37,257 nucleotides of DNA from Lewinella sp. (lineage in GTDB: Bacteria; Bacteroidota; Bacteroidia; Chitinophagales; Saprospiraceae): contig JAGQXH010000004.1 of assembly GCA_020436695.1 (NCBI GenBank), positions 1 to 37,257 of the forward strand, given 5' to 3'. The notes beneath the pieces are model-generated. The model searched no databases. It was not told the DNA's origin and worked only from the letters and a program-made list of their open reading frames with translations. Positions 9,128-17,809 of the stretch are shown piece after piece (within the stretch, counting starts at the first letter, position 1; every line of letters begins with the position of its first letter). The translations under genes and the position numbers were made by a program.

Positions 9128-9859
9128 GTGACACCCCAACAGCAACAGTTTTTACGCGCCGGCGAGCAGTATGTAGCTCAAACCCGTCAGAATAAAGACG
9201 TCATTGGGATCATTTTCACGGGTTCCTTTATACATGGGCAACTCGATGCCAATTCTGACCTGGACGTCTTCGTGATCCTCGCCCCCGCCTGTAATTATCG
9301 CGAACGCGGTAACACCTGGATCAATGGGGTGGAAGTAGAATATTTCATGAATCCGCCGCAGCAGATCCGGGGATATATGCAGCAGGAAAAAAGCCCGCAT
9401 ACAGCGCATATGCTGGCGCACGGGAGGCTCGTGTATTGTACGACTGAGGTTGTGGTTCAATTGATGCAGGAAGCTAAAACGCGCCTGGCAACCCCTCCGC
9501 CGGCTATGAAGCAGTTTGAGATTGAATTGGCACGGTATCATCTGGATGATCTGTTCAAGGATCTGGAAGATGCACTTGCCTGTGATGATCAGTTGGCGGC
9601 TGGTTTGCTGAAGACTACCTTGATAAATACCGGTATTGATCTATTCTGTAAACGACACCGTCTATATCGTGATAAGCACAAGCGATTGTATCACCAACTC
9701 GCCGGGGTCGATCCTCTTTTCGCCCAACTCCTGCTACAACTTATCGCTCATGAGCAATGGCATCTGGAGGATATTCTTCCGCTGAAAAAATACATCACCG
9801 ATCTTCTGGGCGGCGAACGCAGCCGGGAATGGAAATTGCGCTCTGCGCTGGATCTGTGA
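9128..9859 (+). CDS. Nucleotidyltransferase-domain protein (Pol-beta fold, aminoglycoside-type)
   Basis: A 243-residue soluble protein. Residues 27-50 carry the Pol-beta nucleotidyltransferase signature IIFTGSFIHGQ...SDLDVFVIL, with GS at 32-33 and metal-binding Asp44 and Asp46. The C-terminal half is helical, similar to the small-molecule or minimal nucleotidyltransferase group that includes aminoglycoside adenylyltransferases. It would transfer NMP to an unknown acceptor; resistance is not implied. The start is a GTG at 9128; the nearby ATG at 9120 is out of frame. Confidence 0.75.
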   Translation: MTPQQQQFLRAGEQYVAQTRQNKDVIGIIFTGSFIHGQLDANSDLDVFVILAPACNYRERGNTWINGVEVEYFMNPPQQIRGYMQQEKSPHTAHMLAHGRLVYCTTEVVVQLMQEAKTRLATPPPAMKQFEIELARYHLDDLFKDLEDALACDDQLAAGLLKTTLINTGIDLFCKRHRLYRDKHKRLYHQLAGVDPLFAQLLLQLIAHEQWHLEDILPLKKYITDLLGGERSREWKLRSALDL

Positions 9860-10196
9860 TGCTGTCCAGTTCAAAAATAGGTGAGGGATAATGTCGAAAT
9901 AACAATGTCAATATCCCCTCGACTCTGCTCGGGGCAAAAGCAATTTCAAAGGCAATAGCCTGAACAAGAATAATAGTCCGAATAGCATTACAGCCGATTG
10001 TTAGGCATTGCTATTGTCATTGCTCTTACTATTTTTCAGCCTTCATCATTCTGAACCAATCTACCCGTTCCCAATCCCCAACTCCCACTAACCAATCCTC
10101 CCATCCACGCACTTTTTCGACCGCTTCAATCAATAGCCCTTTCATTCGCTCCTGATTTCCCTGAGTTTTGGAGAAAACATCTAAAACCGAAACAAA
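9860..10196. other. Non-coding gap with imperfect inverted repeat
   Basis: No gene is seen. An AGCAAT...AGCCTGAACAA segment at about 9938-9968 pairs imperfectly with TTGTTAGGC...CATTGCT at about 9999-10024. This is followed by a word-repetitive pyrimidine-rich stretch (about 10056-10112). The structure resembles the other word-based palindromes in this window. No strong promoter box is recognised ahead of the acyl-CoA dehydrogenase gene. Confidence 0.45.
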
Positions 10197-11327
10197 ATGG
10201 AAGTACTTGAACGCATACAGACCGATTGGACGACGACTTTGCACGAGATCGGACCGAATTTTGCTTCCCGCGCAGCCCAGTCAGATCGAGACGGAACCTT
10301 TGTTTTCGAAAATTACGAAGAACTGAAAGCGCATCGTTTTTTCTCGGCTATGGTTCCCGAAGAACTTGGCGGTGGAGGAATGAGTTACCCGGAAATGTGC
10401 AATCTGATCCGCACGATGGCGCATTACTGCAGTTCTACAGCTTTAGCTTTTTCCATGCACCAGCACCTGGTGGCAGCTACTATCTGGAAATATAAACACA
10501 AAGACCAGGGTGCTCCGGTGCTCCAAAAAGTGGCGGATCAACAATTGGTACTCATCAGCACCGGAGCGCGCGACTGGCTGGCGTCTAACGGTGAGCTGGA
10601 AAAGGTAGAAGGCGGATATTTATTTTCTGCAAAGAAAGCATTTGCCAGTCAGTCGATCGCCGGTGATGTTGCAGTTACCAGTGCGCCATTTCTGGATGAA
10701 GATGGTCAGTGGCAAGTGAAACATTTCAGTGTGCCCATGAAGTCGGAAGGAGTAGAGGTGTTGGACGACTGGAAGGTGATGGGCATGCGGGCTACGGGTT
10801 CTCAAACCATTCAATTCAACCGGGTTTTTGTGCCCGAATCGGCTATCGCACTTACCCGGCCGCAGGGCGATTATCACTCCGTATGGGACCTGGTGATCAT
10901 GGTAGCTATGCCCCTTATCATGTCGGCTTACGTCGGTATAGCGGAAAAAGCAATGGATATTGCCCTGGAGATCGGCAAGAAATATCACCGCAATCAGGAT
11001 CATCTCAGCTACATCACCGGCCGCCTGTACAATCAATTGCTTAGTGCGCAGTCACAGTGGCGCTCCATGTATGCGCTGACGGATAACTTCGAGGTCCCAC
11101 CCAGTGAAGATATTACGATCAAGATCCTCAGTTATAAGACCAATGTGGCCGATGCTGCCATGGAAACAGTAGCCTCCGCGATGGAAGCTATCGGCGGTCA
11201 AAGCTTTTACCAGAAGAACCAAATGGAACGCCTTTTCCGCGATGTGCAGGCTTCGCAGTTCCATCCGCTTCCCCGCTGGGAACAGATCGCGTTTACCGGC
11301 GAGCGTTTGTTGCAGGACAATGGTTGA
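10197..11327 (+). CDS. Acyl-CoA dehydrogenase-family flavoprotein
   Basis: A 376-residue protein with the three-part acyl-CoA dehydrogenase layout. It has an N-terminal helical domain (FFSAMVPEELGGGGMSYPEM), a middle beta domain (DDWKVMGMRATGSQTIQFNRVFVP, about residues 190-220) and a C-terminal helical bundle ending with MEAIGGQSFYQKNQMERLFRDVQ. It should bind FAD and act on an acyl-CoA or a related substrate. The usual YEGT motif with the catalytic glutamate is not present near the end (HPLPRWEQIAFTGER instead). The group may use another base or may be one of the DszC/monooxygenase-like relatives. It stands alone, without electron-transfer flavoprotein or thiolase neighbours. Confidence 0.85.
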   Translation: MEVLERIQTDWTTTLHEIGPNFASRAAQSDRDGTFVFENYEELKAHRFFSAMVPEELGGGGMSYPEMCNLIRTMAHYCSSTALAFSMHQHLVAATIWKYKHKDQGAPVLQKVADQQLVLISTGARDWLASNGELEKVEGGYLFSAKKAFASQSIAGDVAVTSAPFLDEDGQWQVKHFSVPMKSEGVEVLDDWKVMGMRATGSQTIQFNRVFVPESAIALTRPQGDYHSVWDLVIMVAMPLIMSAYVGIAEKAMDIALEIGKKYHRNQDHLSYITGRLYNQLLSAQSQWRSMYALTDNFEVPPSEDITIKILSYKTNVADAAMETVASAMEAIGGQSFYQKNQMERLFRDVQASQFHPLPRWEQIAFTGERLLQDNG

Positions 11328-11340
11328 GTTGAGAACGTGA

Positions 11341-11391
11341 GTTGTTAGCCGTCAATTCAGTATGGATTTCTGATCATGGACGACTAACAAC
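11341..11391. repeat. Hairpin after the acyl-CoA dehydrogenase gene
   Basis: GTTGTTAGCCGTC (11341-11353) and GACGACTAACAAC (11379-11391) pair at 12 of 13 positions around a 25-base loop. It starts 13 bases after the stop codon and may end transcription or protect the 3' end, although no long T-run follows. Confidence 0.6.
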
Positions 11392-11421
11392 TTGCTTTGG
11401 AAAATGTAGAGTAGTTCGGTT

Positions 11422-11484
11422 GAGGAGCTACCCTGACCGGTAGATATAAAGTGCCACAAAGTCAGCACCCGAAAGTAGCTCCTC
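11422..11484. repeat. Inverted repeat GAGGAGCTAC/GTAGCTCCTC
   Basis: A perfect 10-base inverted repeat at 11422-11431 and 11475-11484 encloses 43 bases. The right arm is followed by CCTTTT and then a pyrimidine-rich stretch. It is a second structured segment in the gap before the TfoX-N gene. Confidence 0.55.
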
Positions 11485-11591
11485 CCTTTTCTACTCCTCA
11501 ATTTTTTTCACTTTTTCCCTCTGGCATCTCTCCCCAAAGTATCCTATCTTGCTCCTGAAAGAATACCGTAATCGTAAAATAGGTTCACCCA

Positions 11592-11945
11592 ATGGAAACC
11601 GATGTATATCAGCTGGATCGTCTTCGTCAGAAACTGAGCAACGAAAAAGTAGGCTGGGAAGAAATTAAAATGTTTGGCGGCGTCTGTTTTATGGTAGACG
11701 ACAAAATGTGTTTCGGTGCCCGCAAGGATGGCGGCCTGATGGTCCGGGTAGATCCGGAAGATATGGATTCGTTTCTTGAAATGGACGGCGTCAGCCGGAT
11801 GATCCACGGTGAACGGGTGATGAAAGCCTTCTTATTCCTGACTCCCGAAGCTATCGATTCCGAATCAGAACTGGATTTCTGGATCAGGAAATGCCTGGAC
11901 TATAATCCGCGGGCAAAGGCGAGTAAGAAAAGGAAAAAGTCGTGA
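11592..11945 (+). CDS. TfoX N-terminal-domain protein
   Basis: A 117-residue cytoplasmic protein that matches the stand-alone TfoX/Sxy N-terminal domain. The domain signature is KMFGGVCFMVDDKMCFGA, followed by GLMVRVDPEDMDSFLEMDGV and the closing WIRKCLDYN. It ends in a basic tail (KASKKRKKS). In gamma-proteobacteria TfoX regulates competence, but these short Bacteroidota proteins lack the C-terminal domain and have no established role. The stop codon lies inside the hairpin shared with the convergent gene. Confidence 0.85.
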   Translation: METDVYQLDRLRQKLSNEKVGWEEIKMFGGVCFMVDDKMCFGARKDGGLMVRVDPEDMDSFLEMDGVSRMIHGERVMKAFLFLTPEAIDSESELDFWIRKCLDYNPRAKASKKRKKS

Positions 11946-11979
11946 GAGTAAGTCGATCCACTAGAGACTTACGACTCAC
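11942..11979. terminator. Bidirectional hairpin between convergent genes
   Basis: GTGAGAGTAAGTC (11942-11954) pairs with GACTTACGACTCAC (11966-11979), allowing one single-base bulge. The hairpin overlaps the TfoX-N stop and ends just before the convergent gene's stop at 11984. Its place suggests termination for both genes. Confidence 0.5.
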
Positions 11980-11983
11980 AGAT

Positions 11984-13549
11984 TCACTTCCCAAATATCT
12001 TAAAAGAAAGACTGAAGAAATATCCCAGTTCATACAGTCGGGTAGTCGGCAACAGCCCATCCTGAGCGCTGAAATTATCGCCGTTTTGCCATCCTCCCTT
12101 CAACCGTTCCACCTGGCCACCCAACAGGCCGGTACTTAGCACTACCAGGTCTTTTTCACCCAGTATCAGGCTGGGACCCAACAGAAAAGTGGCCGACTGG
12201 GTCGCAGAAGCACCGGCAAGCGGCAAGCCAATACCCAATGATCCGCCCAGCGATGCTTTACCGGCACTGTGCGGATGAAAGTGAAAGAAGGTATTGAGAA
12301 TGGGGATGAAACTATCTTTGTCAGTGGCTATAATGGTACCGTTACGCACCTGATACTCCTGAGGGGCGGTGAAATATTGGCCAATACTCAATCCCAGACT
12401 ATTAGTGATGCGAAGGCCACCGCGTACGCCCACTTTGACCGGCGCCAGGATCTTGGTCTCCCCTGATGTGCGCATACCATTTGTGTCTACAGGGGTCAGC
12501 TTGGGCTGCAGTACAAATTCACCGCCCGTTGCCGGGAAGCGTTGCGTATAGGAAAAATCATTTTCCCGCAGTGATTCAATTTCGTAGCGTAGATCGATCA
12601 GGTTGCGTAAATACTGATCCGGTCCCTGCTCCAGGGTAGCATTTATCTTTTCCCGGTTTTCGGCCATATTATCCTGCAACTCCACTACTCTGGTCAGTAC
12701 GTCGAACATGATGCTTTCCAGTTCCTTATAAGTGGAGTTGTCCGGAGAGACGCCCAGGGTAGACATAGAGGTTTGAATGCCTTCCAGCCGGTTCACCTGT
12801 AGCGCGTAATCCTGCTGTGCAGCTTTCAATTGATTAAACTCCTGTTTCAGCGTTTGTGCTCTTTTATCGGCTTCGTCCAACATATTACCGCTTAGCTGCC
12901 GAAGGTCGCTCGTCCCCAGGGCTTTGCCAATGAACTCAGTAGACAATTCCCGGATCTGCCCGGGTTTCAGGCCTGGATGGTATTTTATCCGCTTGATCTC
13001 CTGCTGGGCCAGGTCGACAAATCGTTGTTTGTCGATATGGGTCTGGATGTTCCTGTTCAGTTTGGATATTTCCTCTTCCACGTCTGCCATATCGGTCAGT
13101 ACTTTCTCCATTCGCTGTCTCAGGACTGTCAGTTGTTGCCCTTCTACGGTTTCTACCAGTCCACGGTCGTCTTCAAAGTCATCAAAATTATCCAGGGCAT
13201 TATCGGCTACTCCGAAAAGATCGTCCAGTTCACCGCCACCGGCTCCATTCAGTGTTGGCAAGGCACCCATTGAAAGGATCCCGCCAATACTGTTTAACCC
13301 GGCCGAACCTGCACTGGCGGCGGAGAGATCTTCCTTGCGGTCGATCTCCACCTGATAGAGGAAATTATTGAAATTTTCCAGGTGGAATACAACTTCCCCA
13401 TTGTGTCTGATCACTGGTCGGGTCAGCTTATTTCCGTCCAGGACATAGGTGATTTCCTGGGTTTGGACATTGTAATGAATGTGGAGTGTCTGGGCCTGGA
13501 GTTGGGAAAGTAAGACAAAGCAACAAAGCGAAGTGAGTAGTTTAAGCAT
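11984..13549 (-). CDS. Exported coiled-coil protein with C-terminal barrel-like domain
   Basis: I choose ATG 13549 (521 residues) because it puts a signal peptide first (MLKLLTSLCCFVLLSQLQAQ). A longer frame to 13666 would hide it. After a small beta region (HIHYNVQTQEITYVLDGN) there is an acidic, glycine-rich linker (GGGELDDLFGVADN...). Residues about 130-320 form a long heptad-rich coiled coil (LRQRMEKVLTDMADVEEEISKLNR and onward). The last ~170 residues look like an outer-membrane beta-barrel or sandwich (KVGVRGGLRITNSLGLSIGQYF, ending FFSLSFKIFGK). I do not recognise a named family. It is divergent from the caspase gene at 13840 and may be the outer-membrane member of that cassette. Confidence 0.65.
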   Translation of the reverse strand: MLKLLTSLCCFVLLSQLQAQTLHIHYNVQTQEITYVLDGNKLTRPVIRHNGEVVFHLENFNNFLYQVEIDRKEDLSAASAGSAGLNSIGGILSMGALPTLNGAGGGELDDLFGVADNALDNFDDFEDDRGLVETVEGQQLTVLRQRMEKVLTDMADVEEEISKLNRNIQTHIDKQRFVDLAQQEIKRIKYHPGLKPGQIRELSTEFIGKALGTSDLRQLSGNMLDEADKRAQTLKQEFNQLKAAQQDYALQVNRLEGIQTSMSTLGVSPDNSTYKELESIMFDVLTRVVELQDNMAENREKINATLEQGPDQYLRNLIDLRYEIESLRENDFSYTQRFPATGGEFVLQPKLTPVDTNGMRTSGETKILAPVKVGVRGGLRITNSLGLSIGQYFTAPQEYQVRNGTIIATDKDSFIPILNTFFHFHPHSAGKASLGGSLGIGLPLAGASATQSATFLLGPSLILGEKDLVVLSTGLLGGQVERLKGGWQNGDNFSAQDGLLPTTRLYELGYFFSLSFKIFGK

Positions 13550-13795
13550 TTGGGTCCATTCTGGATTTGGTGTCGATGAACATATCTCAAACCGGTGTAG
13601 ATCATTTGATCCGACATGCCGTTCTGTTCCAGTGATTTGATGAACAAGCCGGAGGTTACCTGCCATAAATGCCTTTCAATGCTTGCCTTTGTAAAGATAA
13701 AAAAGAAGCGGATACGGGGTAACCATTGTCCGGGAAGAAACATTGATATGGTTAAACAACTGCTGGCTGGCATTAAAATAATCAGAGCAAGTTGT

Positions 13796-13803
13796 TAACT
13801 TTA
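13796..13803 (+). promoter_or_regulatory. Possible -7 box of the caspase cassette
   Basis: TAACTTTA differs from the Bacteroidota -7 consensus TAnnTTTG only in the last base. It lies about 36 bases before ATG 13840, which fits that start rather than the upstream ATG at 13792. No good TTG -33 element is seen at the right distance, so this is a weak call. The wider gap 13550-13839 holds no gene that I can support. Confidence 0.35.
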
Positions 13804-13839
13804 CAGGGTTCCCCTGTCAGACCTTTGCAAAATTTAAGC

Positions 13840-16236
13840 ATGGGAAAGCCGGTCATCATCTTCTTGCTTTTGTTGCAGGTGACCGCTTCAGCACAACCTC
13901 TGGGTTTTGCCGGCGGTAATACCAGCCGGACCTATGCGTTGGTGGTAGGTATTTCCAACTATCAGGACGAGGCAATTTCCAATCTCAGCTATGCGGATCG
14001 GGATGCGGGCATATTTGCCGAATTCCTGCAATCCGGACCGGGTGGGGCGTTGGGGGCTGATCAGATCCGCCTGCTTACCAATGCAGATGCCACCCTGGCA
14101 CGTATCCAGGCCGGCCTGGAATGGCTGATGCACCAGACCCGTCCGGGGGATCAGGCTATTTTCTATTTTGCCGGGCACGGCGATGTGGAAACCCGCAACG
14201 ACACCGGGAAGGGCTATTTATTGGCTCATGATACGCCCAAGAACAATTACCGCCTTAACGCGATTGATCTCGATTTCCTCAATCATCACATTAACGAACT
14301 GTCTGAACGCGGAGCCAAGGTACTGGTCATTACGGATGCCTGTCATTCCGGTACGTTGGCCGGTAATTCAACGGATGGCCGTGAGGCAACAGCGAGGGAA
14401 CTGATGCGGCATTATGCCAATGAGATCAAAATACTATCCTGCCAACCTTATGAGCTTTCACAGGAAGGCACTGGTTGGGGCGACGGTCGCGGCGTTTTTT
14501 CGTATTATCTGATCGAAGCGCTACAGGGAGGACGGGCCGATACGGATGGTAGTCAGTTCGTAGATCTTTATGAGCTGGAAGATTTTTTACAGGATCATGT
14601 ACGTAAAGCCACCGGCAAGCAGCAGCATCCGGAAGTATTCGGGGGCTTAAAAAGAGACCCGCTCTTTTTGGTAGACCAGGATCTGGCCGGAGCATCCAGG
14701 GAGAAGGAAAAAAGTGAATTGCAGGAAAATTTCGAACAGGCGGTACTCAACCGGCTCGCCACCAGAAAAGGCAACAACAACTATGTGCGTTTCATCGATG
14801 CCATCGACCGGGGCCGGCTGCTTTTCCCGGAGCAGCGCTCGGCCTATACCTATTATCAGCAGTTAAGGAGCGACACCACTTTTCTGCCGCTGCGCGGCAT
14901 TATGGACGAACGGCTGGTAGTGGCGCTGCTCGATTCGGTGCAACAGGCTATTCTGGCCTATCTCAATGCTGATCCGGAAGAATTGGCCCAACGGGCCCGT
15001 TTTGATCGGAAATACCATTACTTTCCTGAGTATTTGCAACGTGCGGCCGATATACTCGGGCCGGAAGATGCCCGCTACCGGCCCACCCTGGCCAAGCAGT
15101 ACTATTTTGAAGGGCTGGCGCTGCGATTGGACGGCGAACAGCAGGGCGGAATGGACTCTTTGTATCAAATGGCGCTCGATAAACAACAAAAGGCGCTGAC
15201 TTTTGAGCAGGATGCTGCCTATATCTACAATGAGCTTGGCTGGTTGCTGCTTGAGCTTGGCCGGACCGAAGAGGGCATCACCCATTTGCAGCGGGCCATC
15301 GAGATTGCACCGACCTGGGCAATACCGTATAATAATCTGGCAATTGCCTACAAACAGCAGGAGCAATTGGAGCTATCCAAAGAAATGTACCTGAAAGCTA
15401 TTAGCCTCAAACCGGATTTCTCCTCGGCTTACGCCAACCTGGGGAATTTGTTCTACGTACAGGAGCAACCCGATTCTGCCGAGATCATGTACCTCAGATC
15501 CATCGAACTGGGACCTAACTACAAAGAGAATCATTTCAATCTCGGCCTGCTGCTGAGTGGCGATGAAACGCGTCAGGCAGAGGCAGAATCCCTTTACCGG
15601 CGCGTACTGGAGATCGAACCGGACTACCCGGAAGCCTTTTTCGAACTGGGGAACCTATATGATGAAATGGGGCAGCCCGACTCTGCGGAAACCATGTACC
15701 TGAAAGCCATTGCACTCAAGCCGGATTACGCCGAGGCCTACCGCAATTGCGGTTTTTTTTATGAAAGTCAAAACCGTTCGGAAGATGCAGAAAAGATGTA
15801 TCTTGGTGCGGTTCGTGTTCGCCCGACTTTTGCGGATGTGTACGTCGACCTGGAGTTTATTAATCCCGAATCAGACACCTGGAAAGTACTTTTAGATTCA
15901 GTCCCTCTCAATATAGTTGCAAAGATCGATCTGATCCGCGAGATCGCTTTTACTTTTTTCAGTTACCAGTCTTATGAAAATGCTCTGGAAGCATTTCGTT
16001 TAGCACTTAGCCTGGACCGTTCCCGGGCGGAAAGTTACTACTGGCTCAGTGTGTACTATGCGCTGCGCGGGGAAGAAAAGGCGGCCCTAAAAAACCTGAA
16101 GCAAACTCTGAAAAAGGCAAAATCAGTCGGAGAGGATTATTATCCCCTGATCGACGGCAATGAGTATTTCTCCGGTCTTGAGAACGATAAAAAATTCCAG
16201 GAACTCATGCAGCGTTTTTTCGCCGGCAGATCATAA
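13840..16236 (+). CDS. Exported caspase-like peptidase (C14) with TPR repeats
   Basis: With ATG 13840 the protein has 798 residues and begins with a signal peptide (MGKPVIIFLLLLQVTASAQ). Residues about 30-280 are a caspase/metacaspase-type domain: YALVVGISNYQD, LSYADRDAGIFAEFL, the catalytic His in FYFAGHGD (His113) and the catalytic Cys in VITDACHSGTL (Cys168). FSYYLIEALQGGRAD and DLYELEDFLQDHV close the domain. A helical part follows, then at least five TPRs (about 450-720; repeated NLGNLFYVQEQPDSAEIMYL-type units). The family cleaves after Arg/Lys or Asp; specificity is not readable here. It opens a run of same-strand envelope genes. Confidence 0.9.
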   Translation: MGKPVIIFLLLLQVTASAQPLGFAGGNTSRTYALVVGISNYQDEAISNLSYADRDAGIFAEFLQSGPGGALGADQIRLLTNADATLARIQAGLEWLMHQTRPGDQAIFYFAGHGDVETRNDTGKGYLLAHDTPKNNYRLNAIDLDFLNHHINELSERGAKVLVITDACHSGTLAGNSTDGREATARELMRHYANEIKILSCQPYELSQEGTGWGDGRGVFSYYLIEALQGGRADTDGSQFVDLYELEDFLQDHVRKATGKQQHPEVFGGLKRDPLFLVDQDLAGASREKEKSELQENFEQAVLNRLATRKGNNNYVRFIDAIDRGRLLFPEQRSAYTYYQQLRSDTTFLPLRGIMDERLVVALLDSVQQAILAYLNADPEELAQRARFDRKYHYFPEYLQRAADILGPEDARYRPTLAKQYYFEGLALRLDGEQQGGMDSLYQMALDKQQKALTFEQDAAYIYNELGWLLLELGRTEEGITHLQRAIEIAPTWAIPYNNLAIAYKQQEQLELSKEMYLKAISLKPDFSSAYANLGNLFYVQEQPDSAEIMYLRSIELGPNYKENHFNLGLLLSGDETRQAEAESLYRRVLEIEPDYPEAFFELGNLYDEMGQPDSAETMYLKAIALKPDYAEAYRNCGFFYESQNRSEDAEKMYLGAVRVRPTFADVYVDLEFINPESDTWKVLLDSVPLNIVAKIDLIREIAFTFFSYQSYENALEAFRLALSLDRSRAESYYWLSVYYALRGEEKAALKNLKQTLKKAKSVGEDYYPLIDGNEYFSGLENDKKFQELMQRFFAGRS

Positions 16237-16342
16237 AAGGCCGAGGGTGATATCGGTAACATCTGGGGCATCAAACAAATAAAAGTTCTCGGTCACTGTT
16301 ACGCTCATTCTGACTATGAACTAACCATTAAACAGCACATCA

Positions 16343-17680
16343 ATGAAAAAACTACTTATCTCACTAGTCTTTGCTATTCCGATATGGGTTTCGTTTTCTC
16401 CAATAGCCGCACAGAATACCCTCCATCTGATCTACAGTGTTGACAATACCAATGAAGACATTAAAGAGGGCTGTGCAAAAGACCGCTCCAAAGTAGAAAC
16501 CTTCTTTAATGATATGGCCAGTTACTCCGGATTGGAATTCGAGTCCCATCCGCTGGTGTTCAATCAGAACGAAGTCTATTCTTTTTTTAAAAACTTCCAC
16601 TGTGAACCAACTGATGTGGCGATCTTCCTCTATTCGGGGCACGGATTCAGGCATGAAGATGATCAGGTGATCTGGCCTTTTATGTACTACTGCAATTTTG
16701 ATGCGCAACAGAGTGCAGGCGGAAGCCTGAACGACTGCGGTGTACCGCTGGAGTGGATACACGAAATGTTGATAAGTAAAGGACCACGTATGTCGGTGAC
16801 CCTGGGCAACAGTTGTAACAATATTCCGGGGGACGAAGCTGCCGACAAACGCGCCCAGGGACTGCGCAGGCATGAACCTCAAAATAACCCGGGCACACAG
16901 CTACAGAATACCGGTTTACTTACTCAATTTCAGGGGCACATTATTGCTTCCGGGGCTTCCCCCGGAGAGTATTCCTACACCAATGATGAAACCGGCTCCT
17001 ACTTTGTCAATGCACTGATCGATGTGATGTACGATGGGATGGTCTATACCGAAAAGCCTACTTCCTGGGCCAGTATGCTGAAAAAGGCCAAAGAAGAGGT
17101 CAACGAAAAGAAGACCGATCAGCACCCCCAGTTCCTGATCGTTCAGGGGAAGAAAAAGATGTATTCCGAAGGTGAAGAGGTGTACAATCAATACAAATCT
17201 TACAATGATCTCAATCTGGAGGATATACCGGATATCGAAGGCAGCGAAGAATATGACGATTGGGAAATGGAAGACTTCGATGAAGATGATTATATGAATG
17301 AATGGGAAGACGAATATGAAAGCGGTGACCAACTGGAAAGTGCGCTGGAAAACCTGCCTTATATCCTCTTCGAAGCATTACTTAAGGATGATGGAGATTT
17401 GAGCCAGGAGGAGACGGACCACGTGGTAAACTTCTACGTGCCGCTCATGGAAGATAATTTTAATTACGACCAGGAAACTGCCAGATGGATGCTGGATTTT
17501 GCGCTGGAAGATCTCCGGGACGATACGGATCTGTTCAATGACTTTCTGAAAGATGCGCTGGAGGAATTCCAAAATTACCTGGAACCGGAAGACCGCGAAG
17601 CCATTATCGAGCAGTTGATCAATATGGCCGATTCGCCCGATGCGCCCGCCTTTACCGAATTCCTGGATTCAATTCGATGA
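16343..17680 (+). CDS. Second exported caspase-like protein with acidic linker and helical tail
   Basis: A 445-residue protein with a signal peptide (MKKLLISLVFAIPIWVSFSPIAAQ). Residues 26-260 show a diverged caspase fold. The His motif is FLYSGHGFR (His100) and the Cys motif is VTLGNSCNNIPG (Cys158), where the usual Asp before the Cys motif is Asn. Extra cysteines (44, 87, 117, 132) are uncommon in this fold and could form disulfides outside the cytoplasm. Residues about 285-335 are a strongly acidic linker (DIEGSEEYDDWEMEDFDEDD). The tail is all-helical, with DDGDLSQEETDHVV resembling TerB-like domains, though weakly. It starts 106 bases after the first caspase gene. Confidence 0.75.
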   Translation: MKKLLISLVFAIPIWVSFSPIAAQNTLHLIYSVDNTNEDIKEGCAKDRSKVETFFNDMASYSGLEFESHPLVFNQNEVYSFFKNFHCEPTDVAIFLYSGHGFRHEDDQVIWPFMYYCNFDAQQSAGGSLNDCGVPLEWIHEMLISKGPRMSVTLGNSCNNIPGDEAADKRAQGLRRHEPQNNPGTQLQNTGLLTQFQGHIIASGASPGEYSYTNDETGSYFVNALIDVMYDGMVYTEKPTSWASMLKKAKEEVNEKKTDQHPQFLIVQGKKKMYSEGEEVYNQYKSYNDLNLEDIPDIEGSEEYDDWEMEDFDEDDYMNEWEDEYESGDQLESALENLPYILFEALLKDDGDLSQEETDHVVNFYVPLMEDNFNYDQETARWMLDFALEDLRDDTDLFNDFLKDALEEFQNYLEPEDREAIIEQLINMADSPDAPAFTEFLDSIR

Positions 17681-17809
17681 TGGAGAGTATTAACGGATTT
17701 AAAGAAATGACCGAACTACTCGCGTTTACCCTGCAACTGATGACTTACGACTAGCTGACTTACAACTATCCACTGCATACCATACCATTAACATCAAAAC
17801 TTGACCTTC
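17681..17809. other. Spacer with repeated 'gacttacgac' words
   Basis: This 129-base gap inside the cassette holds the near-repeats TGATGACTTACGAC and CTGACTTACAAC (17738-17767). The same word family forms the hairpin at 11942-11979. It may attenuate transcription between the two caspase genes and the downstream group; this is inference. Confidence 0.3.

Noticed and set aside
10029-10244. Minus-strand frame before the acyl-CoA dehydrogenase gene
   Set aside because: It is driven by a word-repetitive stretch and overlaps the start of a well-supported gene.
13423-13773. Minus-strand frame in the divergent gap before the caspase gene
   Set aside because: It overlaps the signal-peptide region of the exported coiled-coil gene in another frame and has no recognisable family.
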